Positions 1 through 8,162 of a DNA stretch of 64,000 nt are shown one piece after another. The notes beneath the pieces were generated by a model. That model ran no database searches. It saw nothing but the letters and a program-made list of their open reading frames with translations, and was not told the DNA's origin. A program made the translations under genes and the position numbers. Source of the stretch: a virus; the IMG/VR virus record IMGVR_UViG_3300025889_000089, positions 1 to 64,000 of that record; one strand, written 5' to 3'. Position 1 is the first letter of the stretch, and the number at the start of each line of letters is the position of its first letter.

Positions 1-506
1 ACCTACCACCAGCACCAGTAGAGCCAATCGCACCTATGGGCGGCGATATGATGGGTATGGATGATATGGGTGCTTTGGATGCCGAACCTATTGAACCAGA
101 AATGGACGAACCTATGGGTCCAGCCGATGATATGATGGATTACGAAGCTGGCTTTGACGCAGAAATGGATGCACCAATGGGCGACGAAGGTATGGAAATC
201 GAGCCAATGGACGATGTTCCAACAGATATGTCTCCTGAAGATGACGCAATGGTTCTTGGTGATTATACAGAAGAAAGCCTAAACGATATTCTACAACTAG
301 CAGGTATGGACTTGCTACCAGAGGAAGACGATAAACTACACGCTAACGAGCCAGATGAAAAACTAGCACCAAACGATGTAATGGATATGCCTGGTAAAAC
401 TTTAGGTGGTAACCGTCATTATAGAGCAACAGCACTTGGTGATAACCCAATGGCCGTGAAAGAACGTGCTGAACTACTAAAGAAAAGACTAGGAGCATAC
501 AAATGA
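1..506 (+). CDS. Acidic Met/Asp-rich phage protein, 5' end outside window
   Basis: The frame is open from base 3 with no stop and continues past the window edge, so the true start is missing; the first internal ATG is at 36. About 167 residues are visible. The first half is low-complexity and rich in Met, Asp, Glu and Pro. It is followed by the motif EESLNDILQLAGMDLL and a basic tail ending KKRLGAYK. The same LAGM-type motif recurs in the proteins at 8163, 10595, 57018 and 57401. The stop overlaps the next start by 4 nt (ATGA). Function is unknown; the setting among virion proteins suggests an internal-head or assembly role (inference). Confidence 0.75.
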   Translation, partial: LPPAPVEPIAPMGGDMMGMDDMGALDAEPIEPEMDEPMGPADDMMDYEAGFDAEMDAPMGDEGMEIEPMDDVPTDMSPEDDAMVLGDYTEESLNDILQLAGMDLLPEEDDKLHANEPDEKLAPNDVMDMPGKTLGGNRHYRATALGDNPMAVKERAELLKKRLGAYK

Positions 507-865
507 GTTCAACAGATATCAAAAAACTAATGGAAAGCCTTGATGCTATTGAAGAGGCAGACAAGAAACCTGATGCAGACGGTGATGGTGTTCCAGATTG
601 GGCAGACAAGAAACCCGGTAAAGATGATCACGCTGATGGCGATAAAGACGAGGTTAAGGAAACAGAACAGCTTGAAGAAGCAGCATTTGCAAAGCGTCAT
701 TACACAGTAATCGCTGATGTAATCAAGAATGACCTTGGTGGTGACGAGCATATTGCTAGAGCATTTGCTACAGCACTAAACGCAGACAACCCACGCTTCA
801 ATGAACAGTTCTTCATTGATTACGCAACAGGTAATACAGATAAAAAACGCCCCCCAAGAGTATAA
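503..865 (+). CDS. Small phage protein with Ca-binding-like Asp-rich segment
   Basis: 120 residues. It starts MSSTDIKKLMESLDAIEE, an N-terminal pattern also found at 51735 and 16958 (minus). Next comes an Asp/Lys-rich stretch containing DADGDGVPDWADKK, like a thrombospondin type-3 or EF-hand Ca loop, at about residues 23-36. A C-terminal domain from about residue 60 (FAKRHYTVIADVIKNDLG, then NPRF) resembles a short domain I know from marine T4-like phage proteins. It is coupled to the upstream gene by ATGA and is last before a strong bidirectional terminator. A virion-associated role is inference. Confidence 0.7.
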   Translation: MSSTDIKKLMESLDAIEEADKKPDADGDGVPDWADKKPGKDDHADGDKDEVKETEQLEEAAFAKRHYTVIADVIKNDLGGDEHIARAFATALNADNPRFNEQFFIDYATGNTDKKRPPRV

Positions 866-883
866 GAACTATCTAACAAAAAA

Positions 884-910
884 CCCCAGACTAAAATCTG
901 GGGTTTTTCT
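884..910. terminator. Bidirectional rho-independent terminator
   Basis: A 7-bp GC-rich stem CCCCAGA/TCTGGGG with a 6-nt loop, T-run on the right and A-run on the left. It separates the convergent genes ending at 865 (+) and 911 (-) and can stop both. Confidence 0.9.
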
Positions 911-1447
911 TTAAGCATTGACGATTTTTCTATACGGCTCTAAGTATTCTGCCCAACTTGGATGCCGAACAGTCATTGGCTTATCCCGCATAGCAAACAT
1001 CATCTGGTGTGGGTCTGGCTTATACGGTTCTCTCAAAGGCGTCATGTGTGTTTTATCTGCCTTTTCAGAGTTACAATCCTTACAAGCCGCAACTACATTT
1101 TCCCAGTTAGTCTTTCCACCCAAAGAACGTGGTTTAACGTGGTCAATAGTTAGTTCTGCTGGGTCAAAAGTATCACCACAGTATTGACACTGGTATAGGT
1201 CACGCAAATATACATTGTGCTTACTATAACGAATAGACTTCTTGAAGTTGAAGTATTCGGTAGTAATAACAAGTGCGGGAACAGGGAAGGCAAGTCTTTG
1301 ACTATGGACTACCCAATCATCATAGTGGGCTAGAACCTTCACTCTTTCCAAAAATAATAACTTCATAGCACGTTGCCATCCTATGACGCTCAATGGTATT
1401 ACACTCATTGGCTCATACGTGCTGTTCAAAACGAGTGTGTCAGACAT
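911..1447 (-). CDS. HNH endonuclease
   Basis: 178 residues from the ATG at 1447, chosen because AGGAGAGG precedes it; longer in-frame starts lack a Shine-Dalgarno sequence. The C-terminal half holds a complete HNH/zinc module: CQYCG, then LTIDHVKPRSLGG, then N-W-E-N and CKDCN, so two CxxC pairs and the catalytic His are present. Such stand-alone HNH proteins are common in T4-like phages, some as homing nucleases and some conserved phage proteins; I cannot tell which. It is monocistronic, with a sigma-70 promoter at 1513-1540 and a shared terminator. Confidence 0.85.
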   Translation of the reverse strand: MSDTLVLNSTYEPMSVIPLSVIGWQRAMKLLFLERVKVLAHYDDWVVHSQRLAFPVPALVITTEYFNFKKSIRYSKHNVYLRDLYQCQYCGDTFDPAELTIDHVKPRSLGGKTNWENVVAACKDCNSEKADKTHMTPLREPYKPDPHQMMFAMRDKPMTVRHPSWAEYLEPYRKIVNA

Positions 1448-1512
1448 GGTTCCTCTCCTATATCGAAATAGACCATGATAACCCTGTCTGCCTATAACCA
1501 TATTTAGCAACC

Positions 1513-1540
1513 ATTATAACACAACTATTATATATGTCAA
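1513..1540 (-). promoter_or_regulatory. Sigma-70-type promoter for the HNH gene
   Basis: On the minus strand TTGACA and TATAAT are separated by 16 bp. Predicted start of transcription is near 1506, giving a 59-nt leader with AGGAGAGG. It lies back to back with the late promoter of the plus-strand gene at 1563. Confidence 0.8.
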
Positions 1541-1547
1541 TAAAAAA

Positions 1548-1555
1548 GATAAATA
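1548..1555 (+). promoter_or_regulatory. T4-type late promoter (GATAAATA)
   Basis: Late-promoter core 7 nt upstream of the ATG at 1563, implying a leader of only about 2 nt. Confidence 0.6.
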
Positions 1556-1562
1556 TTGTATA

Positions 1563-2879
1563 ATGCGCTTTAGAGAAATACAAAAACTGATAAACGAGGC
1601 ACCAACAGACGTTCTGAATGCGTCTTCCCAGACAGATTTCAGAAAATGGCTCACTGGTGAGGTGGGCAAGCTTGGCATTAAAACGACTCAATCAAGTCGA
1701 AACGGTTTCCAAATCCGTTTTCCATTGGAAGGCGGTGAAGAAGATTTCGTAAAGTTCTTTAATCAGTTTGGAGTAGAACTTCGTCAAACGTCTGCTTCTA
1801 TTAGTGGATCGTTTGAGACATATGAAGTGGCTCTAACTCAATCCAATGACGTTCTTACAGCCCCCGTCAGTATGTATTGGGTGAATAATATCACTGGTGG
1901 GAAGGATTCAGACAAGTTCTTCGGTGCTAAAGATTTGACACCTGATGATTTAGGTCTTGCTGGTGGTCGTTTTGCGGATGCCGATCAAATCATTGATGTA
2001 ATGCGACCTATTATTCGTGAACGATATCCAGAGCATAATCCAGTTCTTGGTGGTCTTATCACTAAGACGAAAGATGCTCAATCTAATACTGTCGGTATTT
2101 CTGAGATTGATCTCAGTAAGTACTCACAATCAGACTTAGCAACAATCAGTAAGAACTACGGTGAAATCCTTTCCGCTGTATGGTCGATGAACATGATGGA
2201 CTACGAGATGGTATTCTTTCCAGCAGTTTCCAACGCAGCATTGATTGACTTCTATGGAATGATTGATGGAGTTGAACAACCAGTGTCAGTAAAGTCGGGC
2301 GGCGGTGGTAAAGTGACTATCCAAAATATTTTGGATGCGCTGGATGACAAGATTAGAGCGGGTAAGGTAAACCCAGAAGAAGAACGATCATACATTGTAT
2401 TTGATACTATTCGTAAGAACAATGCTAAAGCTGGTATCTTGGAGCTACATAAGGAGTTTGAAACAGAACCAATGAAAGCTCTTGAGAAAGTAATGAATAT
2501 GGATGCAGAAGAGATTGACTTGGGTTCTCTAATAGAATGGTTGGAAGACTACGACAACGAACAACTGAAGAAAATGCTGAAGCCATTCTTGAAATCAATG
2601 AATACTACAATCACTGATGCCATTTGGGATCGTGAGGACAAAGTAAGATTTATTATTTCCCCACTTGGTGAGTGGCTATGGAAATACCTAAATGATAATA
2701 CCGAGGTTAGACAGAGCATGAGTAACCTTGCAAAGAACTTATACATCATCCAGATCAACGTTGATGTAAAGCGCAAAGTAATGACCTATGCTGCTAATAA
2801 CTTTGGCGATGCAGAGTTTGAGTTTGGATGGGCTGGCTATGCAGCCGGTAATAAACTTGGGTTCAAAATGAAGTTATAA
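1563..2879 (+). CDS. Probable virion-internal protein, possible nuclease fold
   Basis: 438 residues, not assigned to a named family. The N-terminus MRFREIQKLINEAPT resembles a T4 capsid-targeting peptide with an (L/I)xE cleavage site after INE. Around residues 223-245 a pattern D-FYGMIDG then VSVKSGGGG recalls the D...(D/E)xK core of PD-(D/E)XK nucleases; this is a weak motif reading. It follows a late promoter and lies upstream of other head-type genes. Best guess is a protein packaged in the head; nuclease activity is inference only. Confidence 0.65.
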   Translation: MRFREIQKLINEAPTDVLNASSQTDFRKWLTGEVGKLGIKTTQSSRNGFQIRFPLEGGEEDFVKFFNQFGVELRQTSASISGSFETYEVALTQSNDVLTAPVSMYWVNNITGGKDSDKFFGAKDLTPDDLGLAGGRFADADQIIDVMRPIIRERYPEHNPVLGGLITKTKDAQSNTVGISEIDLSKYSQSDLATISKNYGEILSAVWSMNMMDYEMVFFPAVSNAALIDFYGMIDGVEQPVSVKSGGGGKVTIQNILDALDDKIRAGKVNPEEERSYIVFDTIRKNNAKAGILELHKEFETEPMKALEKVMNMDAEEIDLGSLIEWLEDYDNEQLKKMLKPFLKSMNTTITDAIWDREDKVRFIISPLGEWLWKYLNDNTEVRQSMSNLAKNLYIIQINVDVKRKVMTYAANNFGDAEFEFGWAGYAAGNKLGFKMKL

Positions 2880-2887
2880 GATAAATA
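2880..2887 (+). promoter_or_regulatory. T4-type late promoter (GATAAATA)
   Basis: Core overlaps the end of the upstream stop codon region; 22-nt spacer to the ATG at 2910 with GGAGATGA as ribosome-binding site. Confidence 0.65.
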
Positions 2888-2909
2888 CTAAAAACGGAGA
2901 TGACTTTCT

Positions 2910-5342
2910 ATGAAGATTAATGAAGTAACAACGAGAAGAAAAACCACTGGATTAGAAGACTTATATAAGTCAAGCCCAGAAGCAAAACTATTTTTAGAAA
3001 CATTTGTAAAAAGACATTATGTTCCAGTTATGGAAAGTCATGTTCGTAATACGCTTTTCATTGCGGAACATTTCAATCCTGTATCAAAAGGTGGAAAGTT
3101 ACTTCTAGAATATAAAGATGGTCAAGATCAAGAACTTGAGCTACACGGCAAGACTGCCGAAGAAGAAGCACAAGAAAAAGCAAAAGCATCACTAAATGCT
3201 ATTGCTAAAACTGCTAAAACAGACAAAGGATTCAATCTTGATAAGGTAGTTGGATATCTAAAGCAAGACGGTGTTAGCCTTGATGTTATTAAAGCCGCAT
3301 TGGATGCTGCTAAACTAACTATTTCCGATGTATCATTCTCTGGTAAAGGTGGTGATCCAAAAGCTGCCAATACTGATGCATCTATTAAAAACTTTGCTTC
3401 TCAAATTGCCAAACTAAAGAAAGATAATCAGGGGCTGAAAGCGGTTCAAACTGCAAAGGCTATGGTTGCTTGGGCAGAAGATTTTAATGATCCAGAACTT
3501 ATGAAAAAAGTTAGAGCCGTTGTCAAGCAGTTCAAACTCGAAGATAAAGAGATGAACAATAAGATGACAAAAATGAAGCGTGATAGTGAAAACAAAGCCA
3601 AACAAGACGCTCATTTCAAAGCCGGGCAAAAGGCTGATAAAGAGGCTCAATCTAAATTAAAGGCTGAACTGTTAGCCAAACGTGGCAAAGCAGCAGAGGC
3701 AATGTATCGTGCTTTTGGAAATATTCTTAAAGAAGCACTACGTAAAAACAAACAGCGCATGCTAAAAGAATCTAAGTTGATGGAGCGTGATATTACTGTT
3801 GATCAGCTACGTGCCATTGTTCGTACTGCATACAATGTTGGTGGTCAAGGCGCTATTGGTTCAGGTGCTGAACAAGCATCTAATGTAAAAGCAGACCCAG
3901 AATCAGCAAAGAATGCTCTAAACAACCTATCTGGTGAAGCAAAACAACAGATTAAGAAAACTAACCAAGAACGCAACGAAGAGTTCAAAAACCTAGCCAA
4001 CTCTTCCGAATCATATAAGTTTGCTCAGTCCTTGAAAGACGCAAACAAAAGAAAAGCAGCCGAAGACGCCTTAGAAAAAATGGCTAAAGAAGCAGCACAA
4101 GAAAGCCCAGAATCTAAAAACGCTGTTGCTAAAATCTTGGACCATGTAAAGCGCAATAAAGGCACATATGCTCTTGCTGCTGGTGTTGCTGCTCTAACAG
4201 CATTCCACGCTATGACTGACCCAACAAAACTAGCAAGAATGGGTCTAGGTGCGGCTGTTGGTGGCGGTGGTAAAGCGTTATTCAGTGGTATTGCTGGTGC
4301 CGCCAAAGGATGGAAAGGCACACAGGGTAATATCTTCAAGAAAATCGGTGGCGCACTAAAAGGCGGCGGTAAGAATATTTGGGATGAGAAACAGAAAATC
4401 CTACAAGGCGCACTTGCTGGTGCTGGCTTGGCTGGTATCTTTGGTGCGTTTGAAACCGCAATGAGTGATGCCCCGGCTGGCGGCGAAGTTGACTTACCGG
4501 GCGAACCAACTGGTGATGCTGCATCCCGTGATTATACTGGACAAAGCTTTGGTCAAGAAGGCGGCGAGTATGATATGGGAAAGATTGATACCACGGGACA
4601 GGAAATGGGCGATGGTTCAGAGTTCGCTGATCCAAATGCTATGACTTCAAGTATGGCTGATTATTCAGTTCAGAGCGGCGATACACTAGGTGATATTGCC
4701 GTCCAGAATAAGACAACAGTTCAGGCAATCGTTGATGCAAACCCAGACATCACAAACCCAGACATGATTCAACCTGGACAAGAACTGAAAATCCCACAGA
4801 ACACTATCGAAACAGGTGATTCAATATGGCAAGATTTCGAAGGTGGTAAGTCAGATGTACCATCAGGTCAAGAAAACCTAACGGCAGGCAGTGAAGCACC
4901 AGCAGCACCTGAACCACCAGCACAAAATGCTTCAGGTGTCGATGTGAAACAAGCGGCAGATAGTGCCAAAGAAGCGGCGATGAATAACGGCGGCATGGAA
5001 GGATTCAGAAACCTTGTTGATTCTGGTAGCACGAACCTCTTTGATCAAACGAAGCAAGCACTTGAACTAACAGGTGGTTCACAGAAAGATGCGGCTATCT
5101 CTCAGCTTCTTGCTATGTCCAAAGCCGAAGCAAGTCAGTTGCCACCAGATTTTGTGGATATCATTGGTAAATTGGCTGAAAAAGGTAGAAGTACATCATC
5201 TATTGTTGACACAGCCACTAATGGTATGCTCAATATGTGGCAAAAAGCTGGTATTAGCTTTGAGGGTTCTGTTGAACAAGAAGAAATGAAACAGATCACT
5301 CGAATGATTATGCGTAAAGTGGTTCCCAACATTCTTCAGTAA
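2910..5342 (+). CDS. Large virion protein with LysM domain
   Basis: 810 residues. The N-terminus MKINEVTTRRKTTGLEDLY begins like other putative head-targeted proteins here. Residues about 70-400 are Lys/Ala-rich, charged and probably helical or coiled. Residues about 420-470 and 495-520 are Gly/Ala-rich hydrophobic stretches that could contact membrane. A LysM peptidoglycan-binding domain lies at about 583-635 (YSVQSGDTLGDIA ... IQPGQELKIP). The C-terminus is helical. Known LysM domains bind peptidoglycan, so a virion protein ejected or exposed during cell entry is plausible (inference). I see no lytic catalytic domain. Confidence 0.75.
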   Translation: MKINEVTTRRKTTGLEDLYKSSPEAKLFLETFVKRHYVPVMESHVRNTLFIAEHFNPVSKGGKLLLEYKDGQDQELELHGKTAEEEAQEKAKASLNAIAKTAKTDKGFNLDKVVGYLKQDGVSLDVIKAALDAAKLTISDVSFSGKGGDPKAANTDASIKNFASQIAKLKKDNQGLKAVQTAKAMVAWAEDFNDPELMKKVRAVVKQFKLEDKEMNNKMTKMKRDSENKAKQDAHFKAGQKADKEAQSKLKAELLAKRGKAAEAMYRAFGNILKEALRKNKQRMLKESKLMERDITVDQLRAIVRTAYNVGGQGAIGSGAEQASNVKADPESAKNALNNLSGEAKQQIKKTNQERNEEFKNLANSSESYKFAQSLKDANKRKAAEDALEKMAKEAAQESPESKNAVAKILDHVKRNKGTYALAAGVAALTAFHAMTDPTKLARMGLGAAVGGGGKALFSGIAGAAKGWKGTQGNIFKKIGGALKGGGKNIWDEKQKILQGALAGAGLAGIFGAFETAMSDAPAGGEVDLPGEPTGDAASRDYTGQSFGQEGGEYDMGKIDTTGQEMGDGSEFADPNAMTSSMADYSVQSGDTLGDIAVQNKTTVQAIVDANPDITNPDMIQPGQELKIPQNTIETGDSIWQDFEGGKSDVPSGQENLTAGSEAPAAPEPPAQNASGVDVKQAADSAKEAAMNNGGMEGFRNLVDSGSTNLFDQTKQALELTGGSQKDAAISQLLAMSKAEASQLPPDFVDIIGKLAEKGRSTSSIVDTATNGMLNMWQKAGISFEGSVEQEEMKQITRMIMRKVVPNILQ

Positions 5343-5350
5343 GATAAATA
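5343..5350 (+). promoter_or_regulatory. T4-type late promoter abutting start codon
   Basis: GATAAATA, then 4 nt, then the ATG of the Usg-family gene at 5355; predicts an essentially leaderless mRNA. Confidence 0.65.
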
Positions 5351-5354
5351 CCAT

Positions 5355-5609
5355 ATGAAGATTGATTACACGCAAAAGCGTTTGACCACTCTACAGATTT
5401 ATTACTATATGCCTGACCACCAATCGGTTATTCAGGAGTTTGTTTGGCAATACGAAGACCTAAAGCCAACTTTTCCACGAACACATAAGTTTCTACAACA
5501 CTGGCACGAGAATATTGAGGCAGTTATCCAAGAAATATTACTTGCTCATATCAACCGTTATGGACAACAACAAGTGAGAAAAGTTGATTGGTCAAAGGGA
5601 TTATTTTAG
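5355..5609 (+). CDS. usg: Usg-family protein
   Basis: 84 residues. The stretch LTTLQIYYYMPDHQSVIQEF, followed by VWQYEDLKPTFPR and H.FL..W...I...I....., closely matches the Usg family (PF06233), small proteins of unknown function found almost only in alphaproteobacteria. Full domain length is present. The gene follows a late promoter and its stop overlaps the stop of the convergent gene at 5601. A phage copy suggests acquisition from an alphaproteobacterial host; the role in infection is unknown. Confidence 0.75.
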   Translation: MKIDYTQKRLTTLQIYYYMPDHQSVIQEFVWQYEDLKPTFPRTHKFLQHWHENIEAVIQEILLAHINRYGQQQVRKVDWSKGLF

Positions 5610-6530
5610 GTGTTCCCAAACAACACCCTTTTCCATTTCTTCGTTTAGCCACATAGAGTAAGATACATCATTGACCCACTGTTGCCTATCAAACAGTTCT
5701 GGGTCAAGCAATCTACTAATATCTTTATTGGCGACAGGATAAGCCCAACACCTTTCATCATCTACGAATGTAGGAACCCCAGACAAAGCACTATCGCAGG
5801 CAATCGTTGAGTTATAGGTGACGAGAGCATATGCTTTATTGATAGATTCCAAAGGAGAAACCTCCTTATTTTCCTCAACCCTTATACCACGATAATCCTG
5901 TAATCCTTTCATTATCATACGAACCTGATTATCACTATTGGCTCTATGCCGTCTTATGACAATGGGCATATCAGTTATACCCCGTATTTGTTTGACCTTA
6001 TCTATACACCAATCTACCGTGGGCATGCCAGCCATAGACCAACCAGAGGATGTTTGGAGACACACCAGAATATACTCACCCTCTGTCTTCCACGGTTTTA
6101 TACTACAATCGTTTCCTGTGTAATCTTCCAGCCATTTTTCCATCCATTTCCATCTGTTTTCTGGGCTACCGCTGTTTCTAAAATCGCCAGTATAATATGG
6201 AGAACCATACCCACACCTCCAAAAAGCATTATTACCGTGAGAACGAAACACACCGCCATCTATACAAATGACCTTTTCATAATAATCCAATATCTTCTGT
6301 CTGGCTTCCATACCTGTCTTTCCGCTGGTTTCATCAGTCCATTCCAGAGGTACGTAACCATATATTACCGCTACATCTGCTGGTATAGGTTCTGGTATAT
6401 GACGCTTATTTTCCTGGTCAATAAGCAAGATTTCGTCACCATGAGCCTTGATTCCATTGGAAAATGCTAATAAAGTGGGATAACTTAGCTTTTTAGCGTT
6501 AGCAGTATTGAGAAAAATCGCTACTTTCAT
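5601..6530 (-). CDS. GT-B-like paralogous family member 1 (putative glycosyltransferase)
   Basis: 309 residues from the ATG at 6530, 5 nt after a late promoter; a longer start at 6572 would run through that promoter. Shared family pattern: NRWKWMEKWLED, IKPWK..G..ILVCLQ, a Rx(H/K) strand, then TYNSTIACDSALSGVPTF and a C-terminal QWVNDVSYSMWLNEEM...VVWEHL. The S-x-x-x-(D/E)-A-x-x-G-x-P element resembles the nucleotide-sugar side of GT-B folds such as KpsC/KpsS-type capsule transferases. The activity is inferred. Seven relatives lie between 17.5 and 31.5 kb. Confidence 0.7.
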   Translation of the reverse strand: MKVAIFLNTANAKKLSYPTLLAFSNGIKAHGDEILLIDQENKRHIPEPIPADVAVIYGYVPLEWTDETSGKTGMEARQKILDYYEKVICIDGGVFRSHGNNAFWRCGYGSPYYTGDFRNSGSPENRWKWMEKWLEDYTGNDCSIKPWKTEGEYILVCLQTSSGWSMAGMPTVDWCIDKVKQIRGITDMPIVIRRHRANSDNQVRMIMKGLQDYRGIRVEENKEVSPLESINKAYALVTYNSTIACDSALSGVPTFVDDERCWAYPVANKDISRLLDPELFDRQQWVNDVSYSMWLNEEMEKGVVWEHLK

Positions 6531-6535
6531 AGTTT

Positions 6536-6543
6536 TATTTACT
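6536..6543 (-). promoter_or_regulatory. T4-type late promoter abutting start codon
   Basis: AGTAAATA on the minus strand, then 5 nt, then ATG at 6530. It overlaps the divergent late promoter of the terminase gene; together they form the 13-bp palindrome TATTTACTAAATA. Confidence 0.65.
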
Positions 6544-6548
6544 AAATA
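6542..6548 (+). promoter_or_regulatory. T4-type late promoter abutting the terminase start
   Basis: CTAAATA, then 5 nt, then ATG at 6554. Divergent and overlapping with the minus-strand promoter at 6536-6543. Confidence 0.6.
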
Positions 6549-6553
6549 TCCAT

Positions 6554-8122
6554 ATGATACCCGAAAATACACTCGTCAAGAAGCCTAATAAGCCGCAAAA
6601 GATGAGTAACGAAGAGTTGCTTGAGTTTGCTAGATGCGCCGACCCAAAAACTGGGTATGAATACTTTATGAAAAACTACTTCTACATTCAACACCCTACG
6701 AAGGGACAGTTGAAGTATGACCCATTTGAATATCAAGAGCGACTTATTCAAACCTACCACGAAAATCGTTTTAGTATTGCGCTGATGCCCAGACAGACAG
6801 GCAAAACAACATCCGCCGCTGGATATCTATTGTGGTATTCTATGTTTGTCCCTGACGCCATTATTCTTATTGCCGCCCATAAACAATCTGGTGCTTCTGA
6901 GATTATGACTCGTGTTCGTTATGCTTACGAACTATGTCCAGACTTTATTCGTTGTGGTGCAGTAACATACAACAAAAACTCTATTGAGTTTGATAACGGT
7001 TCCCGTCTTGTAGCCCAAGCAACCACCGAAAATACAGGTCGTGGTATGTCTATTACACTACTATACCTTGACGAGTTTGCATTCGTTAGAAACACTATTG
7101 CCGAAGAGTTCTGGACCTCTATGCGTCCTACATTGGCAACTGGTGGTAAATGTATTATCACCTCAACGCCGAACTCAGATGAAGACCAGTTTGCTCGTAT
7201 CTGGAAACAAGCTAATAAGACACAGGATGAGTACGGCAACGAGAACCCACTTGGTATCGGCGTAAATGGTTTCAAACCGTTCCGTTCATACTGGGAAGAG
7301 CATCCAGAACGAGATCAAGCGTGGGCCGATGAAGAACGAGAGGCTATTGGCGAAGAACGTTTCCGCCGAGAACATGGTTGTGAGTTCTTGATTTTTGAAG
7401 AAACCCTTATCAACTCTATCAAACTGCTTGATATGGAAGGTATTGACCCTGTTGAAAAACACGGGCAAGTAAGATGGTATAAGAAACCGTCAAAAGGTCA
7501 TGTATATATGGTTGGTCTTGACCCTTCTATGGGAACAGGCGGCGATAATGCAGCTATTCAGATATATGAACTACCTGACATGGTGCAGATAGGTGAATGG
7601 ATGCACAATAAAACAGATATCCCGAACCAAATCAAGATTCTTCAGGGTATCTGTGAATATCTAACTGAAATAACGGAGAGCAGAAATGATGTCTACTATA
7701 GTGTCGAGAATAATTCATTGGGTGAAGCCGCCCTTATTAGCATTTTTGAGATGGGCGAAGAGAACATCGACGGTATATTCTTATCTGAGCCTAAGAGAAA
7801 TGGTAATGTACGGAAATTCAGGAAGGGATTCAACACTACTGAAACCTCAAAGGTGTCTGCGTGTGCTAAGTGGAAAGTCTTGGTCGAAAGCGGCAGAACG
7901 AAGATAAACAGTAAACCCCTCATCTCTGAGATGAAGAACTTTGTGGCTAAAGGTCGTTCTTATGCTGCTAAAGAAGGCGAAACTGATGATTTGGTTATGG
8001 CTTCCCTTCTGGTTGTTAGAATGGCTAGTGTGCTAAAGGATTATGACCCTAAACTAGAGAAGCATTTACGGGATCACACAGACGAACTAATAACCCCAAT
8101 GCCTTTCATCATGATAACTTAG
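6554..8122 (+). CDS. terL: Terminase large subunit (gp17-like)
   Basis: 522 residues. It translocates DNA into the prohead by ATP hydrolysis and cuts concatemers. Visible motifs: Walker A MPRQTGKTT at about 77-85, Walker B LLYLDEFAF at about 168-176 followed by the coupling motif ITSTPN. A C-terminal RNase H-like nuclease domain starts with GLDPSMGTGGD near 320, with E of SVENNSLGE and D of DDLVMASLL near 477 as further acidic residues. Length and order fit T4 gp17 relatives, though it is somewhat shorter than T4 gp17 (610). The small terminase is not recognised nearby. It starts directly after a late promoter. Confidence 0.95.
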   Translation: MIPENTLVKKPNKPQKMSNEELLEFARCADPKTGYEYFMKNYFYIQHPTKGQLKYDPFEYQERLIQTYHENRFSIALMPRQTGKTTSAAGYLLWYSMFVPDAIILIAAHKQSGASEIMTRVRYAYELCPDFIRCGAVTYNKNSIEFDNGSRLVAQATTENTGRGMSITLLYLDEFAFVRNTIAEEFWTSMRPTLATGGKCIITSTPNSDEDQFARIWKQANKTQDEYGNENPLGIGVNGFKPFRSYWEEHPERDQAWADEEREAIGEERFRREHGCEFLIFEETLINSIKLLDMEGIDPVEKHGQVRWYKKPSKGHVYMVGLDPSMGTGGDNAAIQIYELPDMVQIGEWMHNKTDIPNQIKILQGICEYLTEITESRNDVYYSVENNSLGEAALISIFEMGEENIDGIFLSEPKRNGNVRKFRKGFNTTETSKVSACAKWKVLVESGRTKINSKPLISEMKNFVAKGRSYAAKEGETDDLVMASLLVVRMASVLKDYDPKLEKHLRDHTDELITPMPFIMIT

Positions 8123-8129
8123 CCATTTG

Positions 8130-8137
8130 CATAAATA
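8130..8137 (+). promoter_or_regulatory. T4-type late promoter (CATAAATA)
   Basis: Core followed by a 25-nt leader containing AAAGGTG before the ATG at 8163. Confidence 0.65.
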
Positions 8138-8162
8138 CCATATACAATAGTAAAGGTGTATT

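Noticed and set aside
5938-6470. Plus-strand frames (61 and 174 codons) opposite transferase member 1
   Set aside because: The minus strand carries the full family signature and a promoter; the plus frames have none.
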